From the NCBI GenBank assembly GCA_029721435.1, contig CM056573.1, positions 192,261,103 to 192,325,102 on the forward strand: DNA of 64,000 bases, given 5' to 3'. Position 1 is the first letter of the stretch; every line of letters begins with the position of its first letter. This document shows, in pieces, positions 9,901-21,300 of this stretch. Made by a program: the position numbers and the translations under genes. The notes under the pieces are model-generated. The model saw nothing but the letters and a program-made list of their open reading frames with translations, was not told the DNA's origin and ran no database searches. Origin of the DNA: Gymnothorax reevesii. Lineage: Eukaryota; Chordata; Actinopteri; Anguilliformes; Muraenidae.

Positions 9901-12900
9901 TAGATTAAAATTCATTTGCCACATTTCTGCCCAATTGTGGATTCTATCCAAATCGTCCTGAATCACTTTAGTGGATCCTAAACTATTTGCCAAACTCCCC
10001 AATTTAGTATCATCTGCAAATTTAACCAATCTGCTCTCAATATTCCTATCAAAGTCATTAACGTAAATGAGGAACAGCAGGGGTCCAACACCGATCCCTG
10101 GGGGACGCCACTCCCCACCATACCCAGCTCAGATGAGATATCACTGACCCACTACTCTTTGTGTTCTGTCCTGTAACCACTTTTGACTCCATAGTTATAA
10201 TAGTGAACACTGTGAAAACTGTTTTCAATTTTGTTTTAAAAGCCTGATGAGTCAGAACTCTACATCGATTTCTTCCAGATCTCACAGTAGTTCATAGTTT
10301 TAAATCCCACATTGAAATCTTTGTTTTTTCAGCTACTGTTGCATAAAAGTGATTTCTTTCATCGAAGCATATTAGTTTTGCTGCTTTTTTTGGATCGTTC
10401 CATGCCTGCAAAAAGTCCAGTCGCCGCGCTGGCTATACGCTATAGACGTACACATTGTCTAGTTTAGAAAGAAAATTATACTCTTCCAAAAAAGAAACTA
10501 TACATCGTTTTTAGCATCAATTTATTAAACATGAAATGTTTTGACAAATGTGGAAAACATGTTGAAATATACTCTTCCAAAAAAAAAAAACTATACAAAT
10601 ATTGAATTATTGATTACACTTTCTTTTCAATATGCTTTCCACATTTCTCAAAACATTTCACGTAAAATAAATTGATGCTAAAAACAATGTATAGTTTTTT
10701 TTTTTGGAAGAGTGTACTGTATGTTTTTACTGGAGTCATGCCACCATTCCGAGCAAGGTTGGATTAGCCAAACCTGGGCTAAAAAAGATAGTATTTTATT
10801 AACATGATCAAGTATTTTATGAACATGATCAAGTGGACTCTCATAACAGTGATTTTAATCTCCATAGAAATATGGAGAGACGAGGTCGATGCCATTTCAT
10901 ACCTCTAAAATATCTCCACCAAATACCTCAAAACCAGCCTGAATCATCCGCCTGTACTTCTTATGCACTCAAGCTCAATTTCAGGTCTTAATTGCTTTTT
11001 AATAGTTGTTGTATCGCTTCTCTTCTGCGTTTGCTGTGAGCACATCCTGCTCTACCCAACTGAATCTTCATGATTATTTAATTCCAATTCCAGAGTCATA
11101 ATCGGTTTTCATATTATATGTGAAATCCACAGAGAGGCATATGAAACTGATAAACCTCCGTGCACATAGACGATTATTACATCGCCTACATGCTGATTAA
11201 TGAAAGCTGGCCACACCTGATAATGCTGAGTTTAGACCCGATGCTGAAATCCTCCACCACAAATTCTGGAGAAAACCCTGCCTTCCCCATATTGACACAA
11301 TTTCAGTCAGATCGTTTACATGTACAAGCTAATCTTCAATGTACTAGGCCTATATAGAAAAGTATGAGTTTAAATTTAAAAAAAAGACAGATAAATGTTT
11401 CTCCATTATAATTGATCCATCTCAAGTAAAGTATAACTCAATTTTAACCTTTAACAAAATATAAAGCTCAGAGAGCGACATAGTATTTTTATTGACATGT
11501 AACAGAGCAGAGCTTGCAAAACCCGTATGTGACGTCACCCAAAACAGGCCTCTTTCCTAGCATCAAGGAAGTATTCACGCTCGATAAAGTATTGTCATTT
11601 CATGCATGTTTCCATTTTCTTGTATCGATAATGTGACGGAATGACAGTACATTGCATTCTTTGCTTTCTAAGCCTTTGATGTCGAACTTGCCATATTTCA
11701 GTTTCTCCTTTGAATCCCTACTTCAGTGTTGAAAGACATGATATAACCGATGTAGGCATAACACAGCAGTTGTGTCCCACCTGAAGCCGCTCTTGCTGAA
11801 CTGCTTGATGTAGAACTGAAGAACTTCCTCAGTGATGAGTGAGCCCAGAGGAACCTCATCGGGTATCCCAACAAACAGCCCACCTATAAAAAGCACAGTT
11901 TTCCAAACATCACACCTGTAACATACACACCTTTACATACAAATCACTCGTTAAACATACTCCTCCACAGTCACAATACCTGCTAAAGTCACATAGTTAC
12001 AAAGAGCACAGCTCTGAAGTTTACTTCTGAAACAATAAACTTCTGTCAACAAAACTAGTAAAACAAACATTCACAAATAAAACACCTGTAAAACACGCAT
12101 TTTGAAACAATACTGTTGTTGCATTTTGCTCAATGTGGCTTTTTGTTTTGGAATGTATACCGTATTCAACAAAAGCGGATGCCGAGGTTCTGACTCGTTT
12201 AAAATACGAGCAGCTCAAACACTTCGGTAGATCCCCTGATGCTGAAGAGGCTGAAAACATCTTTTTACCTGAATATGATGAACCAACAGCGTATAATATA
12301 ATTCTGAGCCTGTCAGTCATAAGAGAGAACTTGAGCAGCCAGGAGTGAGAAATAATGGCCACAGGAGCGATAGAACTGTGGCGTGAGGACAGAGGACGAG
12401 CGGAGAATCAGGCCCGTGTTCTGGCGGGTCCAGCTATAGCTAATATTAGCTCATGACAGCCATTAGCTACAGCTAACATCAGCTCATGATAGATAGTCCT
12501 TGTCAGGTCACAATATTGAAAAATGTATTGCCTCAAACAAAAGTTTACCTTCTATGGACAAAATACTGGCAGTAGTATTACTCAAAAACAGGAACAAGTA
12601 TGATCCTAACATACTGTGTAACATAACTACACTATTCAACTGTGCTCTGCTGCAGTGGACAGAGAGGAGGTATAACTGTTAAGGATCTCCAATGAGTGAG
12701 CCTGAGATGTCCAAGCAATGAGAGGATTAATTTTCATTTATTCTGAGCCTTCGGCTCACAAATTTGAGATTCTATTTATCCCATAAATGTCAAAGACCCA
12801 TAATGTGGAAAATAGAAAAACGGCGATGGCTTCTAGTTGGTACTAGTCGATTCAAATCAATGGGATGACTAATTTGCTAGCTAGCATGCTAACAGTTTGC

Positions 12901-15900
12901 CACATTAAATTAATAAATTCAAGTGTCTACAATAACAGCTGCACTTGTCACACATTACTTTACTGGCCAAAAGCATTAGCGTGCTAGCTAAAGACTTATT
13001 CAACCCACTGACTTAAATAAACCGCAAACCAGAAGCCAATGTCAGTGATGATAGTTTCCAGCAGAATTGGTGAAATTACCCTTCAGAACACGCTAGTTGG
13101 CATTTGCCAATGAATGGAATCAGAAAAATCGTGTCGCAAGAAAGCTGTATCACATGTCATACCAAACCTGTATCTCATGGGTTGCATCAAACCTATGTTG
13201 TATAATTTATGGGATTTTGTCCTGATTTCTGACAGGTGCTTGTGTGGTAACTGCAAGCACCAGGTTCAGCTAGTCGCTCCGGCTATGTTTATCTTGTGGT
13301 TTTGAAAAAAAAATCAACAAAACTGTTTTTTTTTTTTTTTTTTGTTGATAAGACAGGCTCAAAATGCCACTCTTTCTTTCTTCTTGATTTCTGTGAGCGC
13401 AATGTAAATCTTGTCAACTCCAGCATTATTCCTTTAAATGATTATTTTCAGGATGGATTAATTCATAATTTTGAAAAATGTAAAAACCTGTAATATGCAC
13501 TTCAAGCACACATCTTTACAAACCCAAGAGTAAAATACACACCTGTAAAGGCAATGCATCTGAAAAACACACACTTTTACAAAAAATACACACATATACA
13601 ACCAACAAACCAACATACTTGTAAAACACACCTCCACAGTCCACCTGAAAAATACACATCTTTACTAATGAAACACTAAGCTCACACCTTTGCAAACAAC
13701 AAACCTGTATATAAAACATACACAATTACATCTAATACAAGCGCAACACATTCACAACACTGTTTTACGATTAACACACTTCAAACACAAAAAACAAGCC
13801 AAATGCGTATATTTACACACATATTTAGTAAAAGTAGTAGTAAAAGTAAATTAGACACTTGTACAAGGCACCCGTAAAAAACACATCTGTAAAAAAAAAA
13901 ATAGATATACGTGTTACACGCCCTGCCATATTATAGACGAAATTTACATTCCCCTTGTCTGCGCACTTCCAGTTTCAAAACGAGGCTCAGTGTGATTGGA
14001 GAAGAAACGCAATAAAAAAACCACATTATTTGCACTTGGTGGAGCAGAATGATTCGGGATGATCGTGCTGAGTTTTCGTCGTTGATCGATCACACTGAGC
14101 CTCGCTTTCAAAACTGGAACAGCATAAATCAGCAAAAAAAATGGTTCAGAAGGATTCCATTTGTTTTGCCAAGCTCTTAAATGAATGTTTCCACCTCCGG
14201 GGGACGGTGCTTTTTAAGGCCTCTGCTTGCACGTGCTAGTTGGAGACGCTGTTCTACCTTGCATCTAGTGTTTGTGCACTGTGAGTATTTCATTGCCTTC
14301 TGTGTCAGACCGGTTTGCCTTTTGGGCTTATAATTCTTGCCTTGCCCTTTTTTGATTTGTTCGGATTGTCGTGGTTCACTCTTGGTTTGTGCCATTTCGA
14401 CTCCAATTCTATCCCTCGCATTTTGGCCTGGTTGCTTGGTGAATTCCCGGTGTTTTACCTCGGTTTCCATATCTGACTACCCCTCTTGTCTTGCCCTTTT
14501 TGTACGCTGTTAGGTTTACTCTGGTTAGTTAGCGTGCTCCCCGCTGCATACCACAGTCCTTTCAACAGGGCATTTTGTTGTTATTTTTCCTGTGTTAATT
14601 TTTAAGGTGATTCTGGGCAGAAAATTGATTGTGCCAGGGGTACACTATTCGTTCTCTCAGTCTTCATTTCAGGGCTCTCAAGTCTCACGCATTGGGCGTG
14701 ACACTCCCGCATTTCAAAAAGTTCACACGCTCTCCCGCCACACATGACATTTCTCACGCTGAGAAGTGATAAGGCTCGCCGCACATTAGTAACAAACTGT
14801 AAAAGAGATAAGTAATCTATTAATGGATGAGACGAAGGCAGAGGGCTCTGTTTGAATCTGCAACCTATCAGCCAATCAGAAAATAGGATTTCTTGTTGCC
14901 AGGTGAAATAGCACCGCCATAATCACGTCCTCCAAATGCGCACGAATGCTATTTTGTGCACACCACAGAGAAGCGCTGGAAGTGGAAGCCCGAAATCAGG
15001 TAATCACTTTCAAAAAGTGCTTATTAAAGTCTAGGAACTATGTAGGATATATTTGCTTTACCCCAATTTAACAGCTTTGGGCGGTTATGGTTAGATGAAT
15101 TGACTTCTAACCTGTTACGGGGAGAGCGGGGGGTCTCTGCCCTCCGTGTATTTTGGCTGAAAACAAACCCTGCTCCGATCCGAGAGTTTGTACCGCAAAA
15201 TCTCGTTTGTGACAGACAAAACTATACAAATACACAAAATAATTATTTAATTTAGCCTTTATTATACAGGGGAGTCCCAATGAAATTAAAAAAGCACAGA
15301 TATTGGGGGGAATGAGAGTCACTTCTTATTTCAGTTTACTGGCAGTGGTGATATTCAAAAACTGATCCTGGTGTGCCATCTACTGATAGAATTTTGTAAC
15401 TGCGTGCATAAATTTGCAGCTACACGTCCACTGGCGGACACAACTGCACAAAGATACGCCGTTGTTCTTCTTAAACACGCCGAATCCAGATAATCTGTAA
15501 ATTAATTAAATTGATATTTTAATTGTTACCAGTGTCAAACTAACGAAGTGAAAGTAGGGGAGACCGGGGTTACTTCGGTCACGGGGTTAGGTTTGTCACC
15601 CGTTTTTTTATTGCAAACGCACTGACGGGAAAACGAAAATATACAAATTATGTGACATACCAGCGACGTCATCTCTTGGAAAGAAGAAGGACTTGTAGTG
15701 CCATGTAAGTGTTTTCTGCCTAAATAACTAGATTTTGGCCCGAATTCCAAACCATAAGTGTCTGAAAGAAATGCGTCTAGCTTCATTGAAGACAAAGATT
15801 TCCACAGTGTTTTTACTGTTAAATAAACGCATGTAACTAGAGTTATTAACAACACATAAGATAAAGGCCTGCTGCGATCATGAGATGAGATATGCGGCCT

Positions 15901-18365
15901 GATTTCCAAAATGGGAGCACGGGGCTACACTGGCTAAGCAGCATGGGGTTAGTTTGTCAGGGTGCTGAGGTTCCACCACTTGTAGGTCCAGCATTTGGCC
16001 TATATTAAAATATTCTAAAGTCAAATATAGGAGCCGATTTATTGTTTTTCAGACACCTATAGTGTCTTAATTCAAATATTTGCATTTACTTTATGTTTAT
16101 GATACAGAACCTATTAGGGCCTTTGTTTGGAGGACACAAGTATGGGTTTGTAAGGGTTTGCTCCTTGCAGCCCCTCGCCGTTCTCATTCTTTCACCTCCA
16201 CCTTAATGGGCCTCAGGTGGGGCCCATTAAAGTGGGGGTGTTGGCAGAGTATTTGGGGTTGGCAGGTGCAGCCCTGGGGCCTCTGCATCTCATTCCATTC
16301 CTGTGTCAGTGGGACTGTTTGCTGCTCCTCTGTGGTGCTGCGGTCCTGACTCATCATCCAGAGGTGGAGAGGAGGGGGTCCAGTGCTTCTCATGCAGAGG
16401 GTGGGGACATGAGGACTGTGTTAATGTCAGTGGGCTCGCCTACATCTGTCATAACTGTTACTCTGATGGTGATTATGCATAAATCATAGCTTGTGTTGGT
16501 TCGTTGTAAAAATAAAACAGTTCTCACCATCTCTGTTATGAGAATATTGGACTGTCTTTTCCAGCTTCAGCTGATTGCCAACCATGACAATTTTACCCCT
16601 CCCATCTGACAAAGTAACCCCGCGTATGGGGTTACTTCGGCATGTTTGTGATATATAGAAAATTGAATATGTTACAACAATATACGTTATATTGAGATTG
16701 TATCAATACAACTTTTGTAGGCGACATTCTGCACTACACATAGACCATAAAGGTATTTCTCGAAGTTTTAGCAACGAGTCATGAAGCCAAATACAAAATC
16801 ATGATGAGGTAACCCCAGTCTCCCCAATACTGCTTAAATACTGTAACAAAGTACATGTACATCGATACTAAGCACCTTTGAAAATGGGAGTATCATGCAC
16901 CCCCCCCCCCCCCCCCTCCCCCAAAGAAAATCTCACTCTAGCCTGCATTCAAAACTTGAGAGCCCTGTCATTTGCAGGCTGAGAGTTGGACACTTCAGTG
17001 CTTAAAAGACGCCCCGCGCCCGGCAAACCTTTGAAGATTAGCAGGAGGTTTAGTTTAGCTCTGGTTTGCCAGTTAGGGACTGGAGTGCATCAGCATGCAA
17101 TTCGAGCCTATTGTAGTTCGCCCATCCTTCCCTCCTTCATCAGCCTATCACTGCCTGTCCTCGACCCGGTCGTAACAGACATGGGGGCTCGTCCCAATTT
17201 AGCATGGCCGAATTTAAGTTGGAGGAATTTACTATTTTTCTGATTAAAGAGAAATTCGACCAATGCAGAAAGAATGATTTATTGATCATAGCCGACTTCT
17301 ACAACATTTCGGTGCCTCGAAGCCGATACAGGAAATAAGGCCTGTGCTTTATAAGGAATTGGTGGAACAGGGATATTTACCTGACGTAGAGGTGCTCCCG
17401 AGTGTTGAGTCAGATTTGGCGGCGGTTCAGAATCTGACTGTAGCGAAGGCTAAAGCTGAGGATATTGTGCTTCCCGGTAAGTTACATTCGCCCACGGGAG
17501 ACCCACTGCTCCATCTGCATTTAAACGAACTGAATCTGGAGCTCAGCAGACAGGAATATCAGAATCTTTTGTTCCGACTCCAAGCTCTAAGCAGGAAAAC
17601 TGGCCATTAGGTACCTCCGTTCAGGGAAAGTGAATTGATAAATATTTTCGAAAGAATTGCAACAACTATAGGCTGGCCACAAAGCGTTTGGACATTGCAA
17701 CTACAGCGTATGTTTGAGGTAAATGCTCAGGAAGTGAGTTTGTTTTTGTCCTAAGAGGATAGCATGAATACTGATACTGTGAAAAGTGCTGTGTTACGGG
17801 CGTATTAACTTACTCCTGATGCTTAACGACAAAGATTTAAGAAGCATGCAAAATCCAACAGTCAAATGTTTGTTGAGTTTGTGCGGGAGAAATCTGTTCT
17901 TTTCAATAAATGGTGTTCGGCCAATAACATTACTTCATTTGAGCAACTGAAGCAGTTGATTTTGCTTGAGGCACCTGTTGCTGCTTGTCGTAGACAGAGT
18001 CGTAACACAATCAACAAACCAGTACACTAGTGTGACATGCCTTTATGAACAACCTACCTGCAAATTACACTTCTTTTACAGGTGTTTATTGTAAATATTT
18101 TTAAACAGCCCCACCGCAAATTGCACAACTATACAAAAGACACACAATTAAAACCAACAAACCAGTCAAAGACACACATTTACAGACAAAAGTAAAACTC
18201 CAACAAAATCCTCACAGATGCCCTTACCTCTCTTACAGACATCCGCTGGATTAAACCTCAGTTCTGTGTCCTACATGAGGAAATGAATGAGATATTACTG
18301 CCCAGCCATGAACACAAATGGCCCAATGTTATGGTTTACATGGGGCCCCACCCCTCCCACACTTA

Positions 18366-18398
<33 letters not shown>

Positions 18399-21300
18399 AG
18401 TATGAGTATGTACGTCTGTAAGTGAGTTTGTGCGTGAACGAGTCAGTGTTATTGAGTTCACGTGTGAGTGAGTCAGCGTGAGTGAGTTTTTGTGTGAGTT
18501 AGAGTGAGTGAGTTTGTGCCTGAGTCTCTGTGAGTACGTGTGTGCGTATGTGTCAGTGTTTGTGCGTGTGTGTCAGTGTGAGTGAGGGTGTGTCAGTGTA
18601 TCTCTGCAAGTGTGAGTATGTGTATGCGTGAGTACAGTGTATGTGAGAGAATGTATGTGTGTCAATGAGAATGAGTATGTGCATGTGTGTGCGTGTGTGT
18701 GCATGTGTGTGTCAGTGAGGGTGTGTATGTGTGGTGAGTGTATGTCAGTACATGTGCAAGTGAATGAGTGCCAGTAAGAGCGAGTATGTGTTTGAGTGTG
18801 TCAGTGAGAATGAGTATGTGTGCACGTGAGTGTGAATCAATAAGAGCGACTGTGTTTGTTTGTCGGTGAGAGTGAGTATGTGTGTGAGTGTGTATCACTG
18901 AGATTGAGTATGTGTATGAGTGTGTGTTGTGAGAGTGAGTATGTGTCAGTGAGAGTGAGTATGTATGAGTGTCAGTGAGAGTGAGTATTTGAGTGTGTGT
19001 GAATGTGTGTCAGTGAGATTGAGTATGTGTGTCAGTGAGAGTGAGTATGTGTGCAAGTGTGTGTTGTGAGAGTGAGTGTGTATGTGAGTGTGTCTTGTGA
19101 GAGTCTGTGTGTGAGTGTGTGTCAGTGAGAGTGAGTATTTGAGTGTGTGTGTGTGTGTCAGTGAGATTGAGTATATGTGTGTGTCAGTGACAGTGAGTAT
19201 GTGTGCGAGTGTGTGTTGTGAGAGTGAGTATGTGTGTGAGTGTGTGTTGTGAGAGTCTGTGTGTGAGTGTGTCTCAGTGAGAGTGAGTAAGTGTTTGAGT
19301 GTGTGTTGTGAGAGTCTGTGTGTCAGTGAGAGTATGTGCATGAGAGTACGTCAGTGAGAGTGAGTATGTGTGCACGTGAGTGTATGTCAGTGAGAGTGAG
19401 TATTTGAGTGTGTGTGAGAATGTGTCAGTGAGAGTGAGTGTGTGTGTACATGAATGTGTCCCTGTGCCTCTGCCAAGCGCAGCACTGGGTCATTACCAAA
19501 TCAGCAGTTCCTTTGAAAAAGATTTTAAATGTTCTTGCCAGATTCTTCCCCAGCTCAGCCTCCGCAACACCCTGTGAGAATAAAATACAAAAATAGCGGC
19601 AAAGCCACAGCACCCACTAGGCCAAAATGGACTGCCCCCTATTGGCCAAAGTATAGGTCTGATTTGGCTCAAAATCGAACTTGGTATAGACCTTATGACC
19701 GTATTTACACACGAGCCACCGGTAGTCAACTACTCGGTTTTCTGTGGATTTAAAATCCGCAAAAATTCGTTCAAACGCGAATGAGTAGCGAAGTCACTGC
19801 GCAAGCTTTAAGTAATAAGACCACTGGCTATTTGCGCTTGAGCTTATCAACGATAAACTCTTGAGCACGTGCTTCTCAAGCTCAGGCGAGGCACACGCCA
19901 GTGCAGAACAGACACTTGTTTTTGCGGTTCTCAACAGAGCACTTGAGTGGCTGCAGATTCCTGTTTGCTGTATCTGAGCGTTGCGCTAATTCCATGACTC
20001 TGTCTCACATTTGCATTTGAACGAAGGTTTACGGATTTTAAATCCACAGAAAACCGAGTAGTTAATTAACGGTAGCTCATTTGCAAAAGAAACTATATAC
20101 TTAGTGGCGAATGCGTGCTAGGATTTGTGGCGAAAGATCAGCTTGGCTTTACTTCAATGATACCGAATGCCGTGAAGTTACCCGGGGTGTTCATAGTTAA
20201 TGTCATAATGTGCTGGGATTTGTGGTGAAAGATCAGCTCGTCTTTACCTCTATGATACTTGGGCATGTGCACATATTTATATTGTTGTGTACAAATGAAC
20301 GGTGGCGTCATAATGCGAGTGTAGCTGATGCAAGCATTTCGCTAGCGAATGCGGTGAATTTAGCCGGCGTTTTCATTGTTAATCTGATAATGTGCTGGGA
20401 TTTGCAGCGAAAGATCTCCCTGGCTTTTGAGTTTGCTCCAGACTGACTGAAGCCAGCGGTGCAAACTTGGGGTCCGGCTGTGTGAAACGAAGCGAGGCTG
20501 AATCGTTTGGTTCCAGATCGATACCTCACAAACACAAAACAGCAAACTACACTCTGAACAACACAAAACAGAAAACAACATACTGAACGCAACACAACAA
20601 CAACAACAAAAAAAAACTACACACTGAACAAAAAAAAAAAAACTACACACTGAACAAAACACAAACTACACACTGAACACAAATATACCAACAACTAAAA
20701 AGAAAATCACAGCTGCACAGATGCAACGTAATTCAGAACAAGTTGATTTTTTCTTTTTTTTTGAACGGGATCAATAGCTTAAACGGTGTCGGAGGAGAAA
20801 ATACTGAAAACAACCAAATAAACGAGACAGAGCAAAACGCAATAAACTACGCATTAAACACAATTCAATAAACTACAAAACAAACATTAAACAATAAACT
20901 ACAATGAATAAAGCATAATAAACTGCACGCTGAACACAACTATACACTGAACTTAATGCAGTAAACTACACACTGAACACAACACAATAACCTTTCAAAC
21001 TACATGCAAGCAACCACAATGCAATGAACTACTTACTGACTATAAAACAATAAGCAATACACTGAATATAGCACAATAAATTATGCAATGAACACAATGC
21101 AACAATCTACACTATCAAAAAACACAAACCACAGAATTCACAACACAATAAACTACACACTGAACACAATGTAATAAATGACCCGCCAAACATAACGCAA
21201 TACACTTCACACTGAACACAACACAAACTACACACAGTACACCCAGAATAAACAACACAATAAACACAATCCATTAAACTACACTTTGAACACAACAAAC

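Larger units (their letters stand above)
7324..10180 (-). mobile_element. CR1-type LINE copy 1, interrupted by another LINE
   Basis: Minus-strand 3' end of a CR1 LINE. It terminates on the left in an AACAT microsatellite tail (7324-7340), and its coding part lies at 7400-7724 and 9509-10180. A plus-strand LINE occupies 7725-9508. A homologous, uninterrupted copy lies at 36374-37660. Confidence 0.8.
13912..18007 (+). mobile_element. Second Ty3/gypsy-type LTR element: 5' LTR, PBS and broken gag
   Basis: An LTR reading TGTTAC...GTAACA spans 13912-17177, but 14670-16973 is a nested DNA transposon plus its target duplication, leaving a native LTR of about 960 bp. A tRNA-Pro-type primer site and a gag reading with stops follow. 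Sequence after about 18007 returns to the CA-rich intron repeat, so pol and the 3' LTR are missing. Not closely similar to the Gmr1-like copies at nucleotide level. Confidence 0.65.

Noticed and set aside
14177..14470. 97-codon minus-strand frame (basic, Gln/Lys-rich)
   Set aside because: Lies inside the LTR of the second gypsy element, opposite to its coding strand; read as a shadow of LTR sequence.
16080..16489. Overlapping open frames of 69-90 codons on both strands
   Set aside because: Inside the GGGGAGAC-ended element; no motif, no consistent strand, composition not coding-like.
17990..18010. 3' LTR end of the second gypsy element (GTCGTAACA)
   Set aside because: The motif matches the LTR terminus, but it is in frame with the gag reading, no target duplication matches the 5' flank, and no LTR body precedes it.
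18662..19341. Long minus-strand frames rich in His/Thr/Ser/Leu
   Set aside because: They are translations of the GT-rich microsatellite; no unit has coding features.
18370..19470. Many GTGAGT motifs as splice donors
   Set aside because: They are on the plus strand within a microsatellite; the gene here is on the minus strand.
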